From contig MU646311.1 of the NCBI GenBank assembly GCA_026770585.1, positions 1,147,048-1,160,311 on the forward strand: DNA of 13,264 nt, read 5' to 3'. How positions within the stretch are numbered: position 1 is the first letter of the stretch; every line of letters begins with the position of its first letter. A program made the translations under genes and the position numbers. Below, in pieces: positions 1 to 10,400 of the stretch. The notes beneath the pieces were generated by a model that saw only the letters and a list, made by a program, of their open reading frames with translations, ran no database searches and was not told the origin of the DNA. This stretch comes from Baffinella frigidus. Lineage: Eukaryota > Cryptophyceae > Cryptomonadales > Baffinellaceae.

Positions 1-41
1 TACCGTAGGGACATAGGGGGGTTCCTACGGATACGGTGGGT
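1..41. repeat. CCGTAGG-type dispersed inverted repeat
   Basis: TACCGTAGGGACATAGGGGG and TTCCTACGGATA form an inverted pair. Relatives lie at 4500-4545, 7340-7400, 9670-9710, 9870-9895, 12565-12610 and 12838-12878, usually next to exon fragments. Confidence 0.6.
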
Positions 42-92
42 GAGGTGCCCGGCGTCGGGGTGCAACGCCTTGTACGCCAGGAGCGTCATCCC
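42..92 (-). pseudogene. Longer fragment of the same PP5 exon
   Basis: Reads GMTLLAYKALHPDAGHL after a GAAG acceptor, aligning with human VILTLFGFKLLYPDHFHL but one codon short at the front. After Leu the sequence turns into a CCGTAGG-type repeat instead of LRGNHE, so it is truncated. All three copies of this exon in the window keep the 5' end, which predicts that the complete one is to the left. Confidence 0.7.
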
Positions 93-183
93 CTTCGTTC
101 AACCGCGAATGGTTAGCAGAGGGCGGCTCTAGAGAATGCAGGGGGGTTCAGTCAGGCCTGTCCGAATTCGGTCATCGCTAGTT

Positions 184-208
184 TCCCCGCCAGCAGCGGC
201 ATCACCAC
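184..208 (-). pseudogene. 5' fragment of the same PP5 exon
   Basis: The fragment reads VVMPLLAG after an AAG acceptor. It keeps the exon start and stops matching after eight codons. It is preceded in the sense direction by TTCGCGGTTGAACCA, also found before the 92 copy, so exon edge and intron end were duplicated together. Confidence 0.65.
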
Positions 209-249
209 CTTGGTTCAACCGCGAATTGTTAGCAGAGGAACATGCTGGA

Positions 250-402
250 CCACACGAGGCCATCCATGCGAACAGAATAAAAGGACATTTTTAAAATTGT
301 GGGGAAATGATCACGTTTCCGCCTGCTGACTTTTGGCGTGTTTCCTGGGCAATGATCCAACAATTGACTTATGAATCTGTTCGCATGGATAGCCTCGTGT
401 GG
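250..402. repeat. Foldback with 27-base arms
   Basis: CCACACGAGGCCATCCATGC and the reverse complement ending GCCTCGTGTGG flank about 100 bases. The inner CTTTTGGCGTGTTTCCTGGG is also found at 12409-12429 in the TPR1 intron. Confidence 0.65.
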
Positions 403-605
403 GAACACTGCACTCGCTGGACTACACTGCCAGGGCGGAGTTTTTGTATTAGTCAACTCAGGGCGAAAATCGATTTTCGAAGTACCCATTACGGGTACCT
501 CGTTTCTAAGTTGACAGATTTTGTAGGTGAACTGACTTTTACAAAATCTCTGGATTTGCAGTGGACTTCGGATCCTTCAAGACCCTCAGGTTGGTGGGGC
601 CACGT

Positions 606-840
606 GCTCAAATCGCGTCGGTGTACAACGCCTTGTACTACTGCAAAGCCACAGGGGAAGTTTCAATTTCTCTGGACACGACACTATTGTTGCCTTTTGA
701 CGAATTTTGTTCACGTCCTTGGGGCAAAAATTGCCTTTTGAGGGTAAAATGGCTCCAAAGTAGCGGCAAGGATCCTTGCCGCTACTTTTTGAAACTTCCC
801 CTGGGGCTTTCCAGTAGTACGCCAGCAGCGTCATCACCAC
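606..840 (-). pseudogene. Copy of the next PP5 exon, split by an element
   Basis: Positions 840-817 read VVMTLLAY. After a 178-bp element and its GTAC duplication the sequence resumes at 638 with YKALYTDA and then a stop. This matches human VILTLFGFKLLYPD, which directly follows GDFVDRGS...E. The base before GTGGTGATG is TG, not AG, so the acceptor is lost. Removing the element and one GTAC gives the same order as the 92-42 copy. No GNHE follows. Confidence 0.8.
639..816. mobile_element. 178-bp foldback element with GTAC duplication
   Basis: Ends TACTGCAAAGCC and GGCTTTCCAGTA, arms about 30 bases imperfect (CAGGGGAAGTTTC shared). GTAC lies at 635-638 and again at 817-820. Excising it restores the CCTTGTACGCCAG order seen at 68-80. 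It contains a 32-bp perfect palindrome at 757-788 (AAAGTAGCGGCAAGGA and its complement). Confidence 0.82.
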
Positions 841-848
841 CAGAAGGC

Positions 849-944
849 GTTTAGGGTTTCGGCTTTAGGGTTGACGGTTTATTGTTTGTGGTTTATGGTT
901 TATGGTTTATGGTTTGGGGTTTGGGGTTTGGGGTTTAGGGTGCA
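849..944. repeat. Telomere-like array beside an exon copy
   Basis: TTTAGGG, TTTATGG and TTTGGGG units on the plus strand (CCCTAAA in the sense strand). It starts about 9 bases upstream of the 840 exon copy. Confidence 0.85.
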
Positions 945-1010
945 GGAATTGAGGTCCACGCCCGTGTCAGCAAACTAATCGGCTGGAACGCTTATATCCA
1001 ACGTTGACTG

Positions 1011-1137
1011 CCACGCCAGAACGATCGAGGGAAACCGACGCCTTATCCACGCCTCATCTGGCGTCGTTGACTTAAGTATCCAGGGGATTCCCCCCCGAAA
1101 GATGTCACAAGTGGATGTTTCGAGCCCTCTGGCGTGG
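1011..1137. repeat. Foldback with CCACGCCAGA ends
   Basis: CCACGCCAGA near 1011 and TCTGGCGTGG near 1128 form an inverted pair; CATCTGGCGTCG lies inside. It is in the intron following the GDFVDRG exon and holds no coding sequence. Confidence 0.5.
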
Positions 1138-1295
1138 TGTATGTAGAGCTATTCTGGTGGGACTTGGCCGCTTCCGACGTCATCACAACTGGGATTCCAC
1201 CCCCGTTTTAGCACACCAATCTCACATGGAAAAATATTCAATTTGAATCACCTTTTAGCTATCTTACGGGTGGGTTCTGAGCAACGACTTCTGGG

Positions 1296-1356
1296 GTGTT
1301 GTTGACTTTTGGAGTGTTGACATCTGGAGAGTGTTGACTTTAGAGTGTTGACTTTG
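1296..1356. repeat. GTGTTGACTT minisatellite next to a donor
   Basis: Four units of 14 to 18 bases built on GAGTGTTGACTTT. It ends 9 bases from the donor of the GDFVDRG exon. Confidence 0.7.
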
Positions 1357-1364
1357 GGCGAGAC

Positions 1365-1442
1365 CTCGAGAGACCACGACCCCCTGTCGACGAAGTCTCC
1401 ATTGAAGATGTAGGGGTTGTCTGGCGACGGCGGCCCATTCAC
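1365..1442 (-). CDS. PP5: PP5 exon: catalytic motif GDFVDRG
   Basis: The exon is 78 bases, 26 codons, phase 0. It contains [14 protein letters not shown] followed by [12 protein letters not shown]. GDxVDRG is the second PPP signature: its first Asp bridges the metals (human D271), and D274 and R275 are also conserved. [13 protein letters not shown] is nearly invariant in PP5. The acceptor is TTCAG|GTG, the donor CTCGAG|GTCTCG. It is followed by a short GTGTTGACTT minisatellite. A partial copy broken by a 150-bp element lies upstream at 1760-1572. Confidence 0.93.
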
Positions 1443-4400
1443 CTGAAGTGGATCAAATCCAGGCTGGAGCTTGAGCGATTTCCTTCGACCAGAGCCTCGG
1501 ATTCGGAGGTCAAGGCAGGTGTTTTGATTTGAATCACAGCTGATAATGATCAAAGGATTTGCCCAAAGAGGATGTAGGGGTTTGTTGGCGACGGCGGCCC
1601 GTTCTTATCTCAGAAAAGGGATTTTTAAATTCGTTTTCTTAAGTCAATTTCTGTACAAATTCGTCAACTTATTCTTTTCTCTGCGCATAAGTTGACAAAT
1701 TTGAAGGGGGGTTAACTTAAGAAAACGAATTTAAAAATCCCTTTTCTGAGATAAGTTCACCTGGAACCAGGTGTTTTGATTTGAATCGGTTTGAATTGGT
1801 TTGAAATGATTTGAATCAAAGTGTTTGAAATGAATCGAAGGCTTTTTGATCCGGGGCGAGGGGCGCATGGGGGCAGGAGCGAACCCCTAAAGCGCAAACG
1901 CTAGGGCAGAGCACGGTCACTCTCGGGTTTGTTTAGGGTTTAGGGTTTAGGGTTTAGGGTTTAGGGTTTAGGGTGCAGGGTGAAGGGTGAAGGGTTTAGG
2001 GTTTAGGGTCTAGGGTTTAGGGTTTAGGGTTTAGGGATTGGGGTTTCGGGTTTCGGGTTTCAGGTTTCGGATTTCGGGTTCAAGTTTTAGAGTTTAGGGT
2101 GTAGGGATGCAGGTTTCGGGTTCAGGGTTTAGGGTTTTGGTTTCGGGAGGAGGCACCTTGAAGATGTGCAAAAGGTCGTAGAACTGCCCGTGCGTGTCTC
2201 CGCTGTTTGGTGTTTGAGGTCCAGGGTTTAGGGTTTAGGGTTTGGGGTGTGGGGTTTGGGGTTTGGGGTGTGGGGTTTGGGGTTTCGGGGTGTGGGGTTT
2301 GGGGTTTGGGGTTTGGGGTTTTCGGTTTGGGGTTTGGGGTTTGGGGTTTGGGGGTGTGGTTTGTGGTTTGGGGTTTGGGTTTGGGGGTTTGTGGTTTGTG
2401 ATTTGTGGTTTGTGGTTTGTGGTTTGTGGTTTGTGGTTTGGGGTTTGGGGTTCAGGGTTTGGTGTTGCGGGTTGTGACGAGAGAAATCCAGCCCAGTACA
2501 AACTCGACGCAACTGGTACCAATTTTTGAATTCGTACCCGAATTGACAAGATCCGTTTGCCCCCCCTCGCTATCCGACCAAGGACACACACGCTCGAAAG
2601 GCTGGTTTGTACGGGACTGTGATAATCTCAAGTTGACACACTGGGTCTGCGGTACAAATTCGTCAACTTTGGAGCGGAACCGAGCCCAAATAGACGGAGG
2701 CAGAGCTAGAAAGGGTTGTACCCGTGACGTGGCGTACGGGGGTCGCATTCAGGTTGGCGGACTATCCTTAAGTTGACATGCTGGGATCGTGGTACCACGC
2801 CGTCAACTTTTGGTGTGGGTGTGTACCATACCGTAACGTGTGCGCCCTCCTTGACCGAAGAAAGGCTGGTTTCCACCAGCCCTCAGACTGGGCACAAATC
2901 CTCTATGTCGAGACGCCTGATTTGTACCACAGGTCGCCGGATTCCAACGACCGCCAGTTCAAATCAAGGGGATTGAAAAAGGCGATTTGCGCCTGGTGGG
3001 TGTACCATACTGTGATGTGTGCGCCCTCGGCCATGGTCACTGGCAGGGGATCCCGCATTGCCCGACAAATTTCATCTCGAAAGATAACTGAACCAGTTCC
3101 CTAATTGGCGGTTTCGTATAATAAGGAGGCCTAATTAAATTTACTATGCCCTGGCCAATTTCTCCTATTCAATCTCATACTGAACAGGAACGAATTCAGT
3201 TATCTTCCGAGATGAAATTGGTGGGCCAAAATAGACTGGGACAGAGCTAGAGAGTTCCACGCCAGAATCCTGGAGGGGGTAGCTCCCTTTGGGAACGCCA
3301 ATTTTGGTGTTCAACTATCCCAAAAGTGAACAATATCTCCGTATTCCTTCCGGGGAAGTGACTTTTGGCGACCCCTTCCGAGAATCTGGCGTGGGGTGTA
3401 CCATACGGTGCCGTGTGCGCCCTCGGTCACCAAAGAAAGGCTGGTTTCCACCAGCCCTCAGACTGGGAACAAATCCTCTTGGCTGAGACCCCTGATTTGT
3501 ACCACAGGTCGCCGGATTCCGGCGACCGCCAGTACAAATCAAGGGGATTGAAAAAGGCGATTTGCGACTGGTGGTTGTACCATACGGTGACGTGTGCGCC
3601 TTCAGTCACGGTCACTGGCACCACGTTGGGGTAAGCCTGAAGGAGGGTTTAGGGATTAGGGATTAGGCTGAGAATTTACAGTTCAGGGTTCAAGGTTAAG
3701 GTGTTGGGGTATGGGGTTCGGGCACGGTCACTGGCACGACGTTGGGGTAAGCCTGAAGGAGGGTTTAGGGTTCAGGGTTCAGAGATCAGGCTTAAGGTTG
3801 AGGGTTCAGGGTTCAGGCTACTGGTTCATGGTTGAAGGGTCGCGGTCACTGGCATGACGTTGAGGTAGGCCTGGTTTCGGGGTTAGGGTTTAGGGATTAG
3901 GCTAGAGGTTTAGAGTGCAGGGTTTAAGGTTAAGGGGTTAGGGTGTAGGGTTCGATCGCGGTCACTGGCACGACGTTTGGATATGCCTGAACGAGGGCTT
4001 AGGGTTTAGGGTTTAGGGTTTCGGGTTTCGGGTTTAGGGTTTAGGGTTTAGGGTTTAGGGTTTAGAGTTTAGGGGTTGGGAGATGGCTTCATCTGGTCAA
4101 GGTTTGCAGCCAGGATCTTGTACGCGTACTTATTGTGTAGCCGCTTGTCCTCCTAGGGTTTAGGGTTTAGGGTTTAGGATTTAGGGTTTTGGGGGGGGTC
4201 AGGGTTTAGGGTTTGGGGTTTAGGGTTTAGGGTTTAGGGTTTATGGTTTAGGGTTTGGGGGCTTGCGTTCAGGGCATAGAATTTCGGCAACCGAAACCCT
4301 ATGCCCTGAACATGGTGACCATCTCTACACCTTCTTGCCGCCCGCAAGGCCACCAATCCCCCCAAAAAACATCTTGACTCGCGCAAAAACTCGCCCCGTG

Positions 4401-7400
4401 ACGCGCAAAACCCCCCCAAAAATGGCCCCAACTGCCCGCCTGAAAAATGGTGACAATCTCTTCGACGAACCCCGGCGTGATCTCTTCCATAGGACCCTGC
4501 GGTAGGCAATCCGTAGGGAGATAGGGTTGTGCCTACGGAGGTCCTAAGCGAGTCTCGGTGTGTTTCGGCAACCTGAAATATGGTGCCCATCTCTTCAACG
4601 AAGAACCTAATCCGGGAACCAGAATTTTTCTTTTAAAATCTGGAAATGAAAATTACTACACAACGGGTCACGTCCGAAGCAATTGTGTAGTAATTTCGGT
4701 GCAGATTTTTTTGAAAGAAAAATACTTGTTCCCGGATGAAACCCCGGCGTGGCTTCCCACCGATTTTGGTCACCCTTTTGTACTTGGGTCCAGGGGTCTA
4801 GCCTACTTGGGTCCAGGGTTTAGGCCATAGGGGTTGGGGTTGGAGTGTAGGGTTTCGGTAAACTGGAACCTGTTGACCATCTCTTCAACGAACTCCAACG
4901 TAATTTCCCACCGATGGTAGTTGCCCTTTTGTACTGCACTTTTTGCTCTGAATGTGTTTTATATCGAGCCCAGTTTTACTCGGGCAGCGCTATAGACCCT
5001 GCGCGCAAATCATCCTGCACCCTGCACCCTAAAGAATGGACCCTGAACCCTCAACCCTCAACCCTCAACCCTGCCCACCCTATCTCGCTCGTTCGCGGCT
5101 CCATGGAGGCTCACAACCTCTTCAAATGGGGGCTCATCACCTGGAATCTGGTGACCATCCCTTCGACGAACTCCAGCGTAATTTCCCCTTCGTCCCACCT
5201 GCCACACCAGGCGGATCAAACACCCTTTTTAAAACCCGGAGAGCTGTACAAGTGAGGCAGTGTGTAGTAATTTTCATATGTTTGGTCACGTGTCGGGCCG
5301 CGTTTCGGGGGGACACGTGACCAACTCCGTGCAAAACGCCTACACTCGACATTTAAAAAGGGTGTTCGGGTAGCCTCGTATGGTGCATCGAAAAGCCATT
5401 TCACAAGTCGTTTTGCTGTCTTGGAGCTGGGTTTCGTGCTATGGTAAAGCTACGTCGAAGCCAAGATAGTAAAATCAGGCAAAATCCCCCCTTAAGATAG
5501 CACGAGGTGATCTCCCTCGTCCTCTCTCTCTTTCTCTCTCTCCTCTCTCCCCTCTCTCTCTCTCTGCCTCCATCTCTCTCTCTCCCCCCCCCCCCTTCAC
5601 CAGCCTGGAGGTTTGAATGGCGTCCACGACTGACCAGGGCCCCATGTATTCTTTGTCTGGTTCTCCCTCAGACCTAACCCACCCACCCTCCAACCTATGC
5701 CCTAAACCCTCACCCCTTGCGAAACCTAAACCCTAAAAAACAAACCTAAGTCTAGGTACCCTGAAAACAAAAAAACTACACCCTAAAAAAGACTGACCTG
5801 GGCCCCGTAGTAGTCCTCGTCAGGTTCGACGTCCTCAATATCGTCGAAGGGCGAGTTTATCTCAGAAAACGAGTTCTAAAACTCGTTTTCTTAAGTCAAT
5901 TGCCCTACAAATTCGTCAACTTATTCTTTACTCTCCGCATAAGTTGACTAAATTGTAGTGGAATTGACTTAAGAAAACAAGTTTTAGAACTCGTTTTCTG
6001 AGATAAGAGTGCAGCTTGAGAATCGTTGGTCAACATGGGATCCCGTGCCAGTGACCGTGGCCGCCGGCGCAGATGAGTTGGTAAGAGTTATATACGATAA
6101 TCAGCCGTATGTATATACGTCGAAACTGCGTCAAACGGGTTTTTTCAATTCGCGTAAGAAATGAAAAATTGGTACCAGTTGCGTCCAGTGTGTACTGGGC
6201 TGAAGTTCTCTCGTCACACCCCCTAACACCAAACCGCCCGCGCACACGTCCCCAACTGGTACAAACCAGCAATCCTCGCTCTGTCTCAACCTGAAGATAA
6301 ACCCAAGACTGACCTGGGCCCCGTGTAGTCCTCGTCAGGTTCGACGTCCACCTCGATGTCGTCGAAGGGTGAATGCAACTTGATCTCCGGGCCTGCATTC
6401 ACGAAAGGTCACAAGTCGGAAATTCGCGATGTTGTGGGGTTGAGCCTGCAATCACGAAAAAAATCGCGAGTTTTTGCCCGCAATGGTTTTTGCCCGCAAT
6501 CGCGATTTTTTGCCCGCAATAACGGGGAAATCCGCGATCGTGTGCCTGCAATACCTCCAATGACGCTCTGAAACGCCTGGGGGGGCGGGTCCATCTCAGT
6601 CCCGAGGCGGGCCAATCAATCCCAAGGCGGGCCCCTCAGTAAGGAGGCGGGCGATACCTCTAACAGCGCTCTGGAAGGCCCAAAATATAATAAAAAATGA
6701 CTTTTGAATCACCCCCCATACAGCCCTGAATTCCGAGTAACCCCTGTCCCTCCAATGGTGGATGTGAAGGCCTGGGTCAGTCCCGAGGCGGGCCCCTCTT
6801 ACTAGTAAGGAGGCGGGTCATACCTCCAATGGCGCTCTGAGACGCCTGGGTTTGGTTAGCAGGGCGGAGAGTTAATAGGGTAACGTCCTGAAAATGGGGT
6901 AGTTAGGCCTACGGCATTGCCTAGGACCTCCTACCGTAGGCCGAGACTTTTTGGTCCTAGAATCCCTCGGTCTAAGGTAGGAGGTCCTAGGCAATGCCGT
7001 AGGCCTGACTACCCCATTTTCAGGACGTTAGCCTATCTCCTTGCTCGTGAAGCTGACTATCCTCGATGTACGGATACCCCTACAAGGACCTCGATTGATA
7101 CCTCCAATGGGGGGGGTGAACTTATCTCAGAAAACGAGTTCTAAAACTCGTTTTCTTAAGTCAATTCCCCTACAAATTCGTCAACTTATTCTTTACTCTC
7201 CGCATAAGTTGACAAAATTGTAAAGGAATTGACTTAAGAAAACGAGTTTTAGAACTCGTTTTCTGAGATAAGAACGCCTGGGTGCGCATGATCTTCTGGC
7301 ACTCCTCCATCCGGATGGGGTCCTATGCTCCTAGGACTAGCCCTACCGTAGGACCCTAGGGCGGTGCGTGTCCTCAATTTCGAGTAACCTACGGTAGGAC

Positions 7401-10400
7401 CCCCCTAGGGGCGGTGCGTGTGCTGAATTTCGAGTAACCCCGGTACCTCCAATAGCGCTCTGGAGAGCCCAAAACATAAAAAATGACTTTTGAATAACCC
7501 CCATAGAGCCCTGAATTTCGAGTGACCCTAGTACCTCCAATGGCTGATGTGAAGGCCTGGGTGCGCATAATTTTCTGGCACTCCTCCATCCGGATGGGTG
7601 CCATTGAGAGGTTTTGTGGTATAAATCCGTCAACTTTTGGTAAAAAAAACGGCCAGGCAACCCGACTGAGGCAAAGCGAGGAGGCGGGTCATACCTCCAA
7701 TGGCACTCTGCAAGGCCTAGGAGGCGGGCCTATCTCAGTTCCGAGGCGGGCCTATCAATCCCGAGGCGGGCCCCTCAGTACGGAGGCGGGCTTATCGGTC
7801 AAGAGGCGGAGCATACCTCCAATAGCGGACGTGAAAGCCTGGGTGCGCATGATTTTCTGGCACTCCTCCATCCGGAGCTTCAGCGCCCCGTTGTGCGGGG
7901 AACTCCGGCACAGGATCTGCGCACCAAGCATTTCAGGGAGTCGCTTTACAAATTCATAAATTTAGTTACTCATACGACGAAATCCCTTCTGTAAAAAATT
8001 GTGCCATGGCTATGATTGAAACACTGCAGCGCCCCCGTTATGCGGGGAACTCCGGTATATGATCTGCGCACAAAACAAGGGGGTTAGATCGTCGATCGCG
8101 GTTTGAATGGGTTTCGTTACTTTTTCTGGAAACTTTCGGACCAGAGTTTTTCAAACGCTTCGTCAAGTTTTGTGTCAGAGTGATGTATGCGAGCCGCAGC
8201 CCCCCAAGAAGACGTCGCCGGCTGGGATCGCTGCCCCAGCTGTCGACGGTTGACAGACGCCACCCGGAGGACTAACACCCGTACCTCGAATCCAACGATC
8301 GGCGCAACACACACCACCCCCCCGGTACAGCAGCATCTTGGTAGCGCGGGCGGGCAGGCGCCCCCCCGTTGTGCGGAGAACTCCAAAGGGGGGTCTCATA
8401 CGCAAACACTTATAATTTATAAACTGAATCCAATGAAATTTACTACACATAACGATCGTTACTAGTAATATTAAAGCAAACGTGTAGTAATTTTGGTTGA
8501 AATCCAGTTCATAAATTACAAGTGTTTGCGTATGAGATCGCCCCCCCGGCGGGGAGAGCGTGCGGGGGAGGGTGTGGGAGAGCGTCAGATTTCCCCGGAA
8601 CCGATTTCTCCGGATGTGTCCCCCCCCCCAGACCCCCCAGACCAGCGGCGTGGATGCGCGGGCGGTGGTTCGGAGTGCTGCGGCAGAGCGGGGCGGCGGT
8701 CGGTGTTCCCCGTAGGGTGCGTTGGGGGAGAGCGTGTGCCTTCCGAGAGAGGGGGGGGGGGGGTGAATGCGGAATTCGGTTTGATTTGAATTGAATTACG
8801 CAGTCCCAGGGTGGTGGTTCAGTGTGCTGCGGCAGAGCGGGGCGGCGGCCGGTAGGGTGCGTTGGGTGCGTTGGGGGAGAGCGTGTGCCTTCCGAGGGGA
8901 GAATTCAATGCGGAATCCGCTTTGATTTAAATTGAGCAACACAGTCCTAGGACCCCTAGGGCCGGCAGAGCGGGACGGCGGAAAACAAGGCTGACAACAA
9001 GGGTTGATATGCTATTTTAGGCATGAAACCAAGGCTTAGAATAGCATATACACGGACATATTGTGGCATTTCCCGAAAGTGTGCTGCTGCGGAAGTGTGG
9101 GATCGCGGTCGGAGTTGCCCGTAGGGTCCGAGGCGTTGGGGGAGAGCGTGTGCCTTCCGAGCGCGCGGGGGCAATTTAATTTCGGAAGATACCAGAATCT
9201 GTCCCGCTATCTTAGGCCTCCAAAGCGTAAGATACGGGTGGATGCACTATTTTAGGCATGCAACCAAGGCTAAGAATAGCATACATACGGACATGTTCTG
9301 GCATTTTTCGAGGGTGTGCTGCGGCAGAGCGGGACCACGGCCACCAAATGTTAACATAATGACTTTTGCTAGCGCTCTCTGCTTCTGGGTGAAGCGATTT
9401 GGAGGGCCCGGGCTCTTCTCCGCTCCGAAGTTGACGGGTTTGCACCGCACACCCAACACGTCGGCATAGCAGGACTGCGGACCGTAGGCGTACCACACGA
9501 GGCGGATCAAGCACTCACTTTAAAACCCGGGGAGCTGTGCAAGTGAGGCAGTGTGTAGTAATAAATTCCGTTGCCAGATTCTCGAAGAAAAATGCGTTTC
9601 CCCGGATTCAAGCGCACCTGGTAGATAGCCACAGCGTCCTTCACTCTCTCAATGCCCTTGAGGGGCATAGGGGTCCCTAGGGCCTACCGCAGGCAATTCC
9701 GTATGCCTGGAATCTAATCGCGGCGAGTAACTCAAATACGATCTGGCAACGAAAATTACTACACACCGTCTTTGTCCAGTCACGTCCGTGTAGTAATTTT
9801 CGCTGCAAATCGGATCGGAGATCCCCGAAATCGTATTTGACTCAAATACTCGTCCGGATGAGATCCTCAGGGCCTACCGTAGGCAATTCAGTAAAACCAC
9901 CGTTGATCGACACCTATAACCCTCTGCACGCACCTGGTAGATAGCCACGGCGTCTTTCATCCTCCCCATTCCCTTGAGCGCTTTCGCTTTCCAGAGATAC
10001 GATTTCGATTACCCCGTTGGATTCCAATAAAAATTACTACACGTTTGCTGTAATATTACTAGAAAAGACCGTTCTGTGTAGTAAATTTCATAACCGAAAT
10101 GTCTTCAATTAAATCAGTTTTCCTATGAGATTCAAGCGTACCTGGTAGATCGCCACGGCGTCCTTCATCCTCCCCATGCCCTTGAGCGCCTTCGCTTTCC
10201 GGAGGTACGCTTTCGAATACCCCGGGTTGAGTCTGATCGCCTCGTCCGCATCCTGAACATTCGGGCAATGAAATTTACTGCACAGAACGATTTTTACTAG
10301 TAATATTAAACCATCCGTGTAGTAATTTTCATTGAAATTCAATGTAGCGGCTCTTGAGCGCTTTCGCTTCCCGGAGATACGCTTTCGAATATCCCGGGTT

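Larger units (their letters stand above)
843..1364 (-). other. Intron after the GDFVDRG exon
   Basis: Holds the minisatellite, the CCACGCCAGA foldback and a telomere-like array. No further exon or RNA gene was recognised on either strand. Confidence 0.6.
3644..4079. repeat. Telomere-like blocks between exon fragments
   Basis: Four blocks of degenerate TTTAGGG/TTCAGGG alternate with the 5' fragments at 3723, 3841 and 3957. Together they form a tandem repeat of about 100-120 bases: fragment, acceptor, CCCTAAA block. The last block (3993-4079) is the cleanest. Confidence 0.85.
8538..9617 (-). other. Distal half of the 2.2 kb intron
   Basis: Contains the GC-rich tandem repeat, two hairpins and a truncated relative of the 5219 element. 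Frames reading [20 protein letters not shown] recur only because the repeat recurs. Confidence 0.55.

Noticed and set aside
307-741. 144-residue plus-strand open frame
   Set aside because: It crosses two foldback elements and exon fragments lying on the other strand. No domain and no codon pattern.
1296-1356. Promoter-like or regulatory direct repeats
   Set aside because: They lie right after a splice donor inside the gene, and similar GTTGACTT strings are parts of the dispersed hairpin elements.
2207-2591. Long open frames rich in Gly-Trp-Phe or Pro-Lys-Thr
   Set aside because: They are six-frame translation of the TTTGGGG-type array; any telomere-like repeat without stops gives these.
3289-3542. 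Short open frames on both strands at 3289-3542
   Set aside because: Duplicated intron sequence around exon fragments (compare 2860-2960 with 3440-3560); no independent support.
5475-5693. Arg-Glu-rich minus-strand open frame
   Set aside because: Translation of the CT microsatellite; only the [11 protein letters not shown] part derives from an exon.
7522-7959. 145-residue plus-strand open frame
   Set aside because: Antisense to the 7916-7817 exon and its copies; repeated segments such as [13 protein letters not shown] are reverse translations of the exon.
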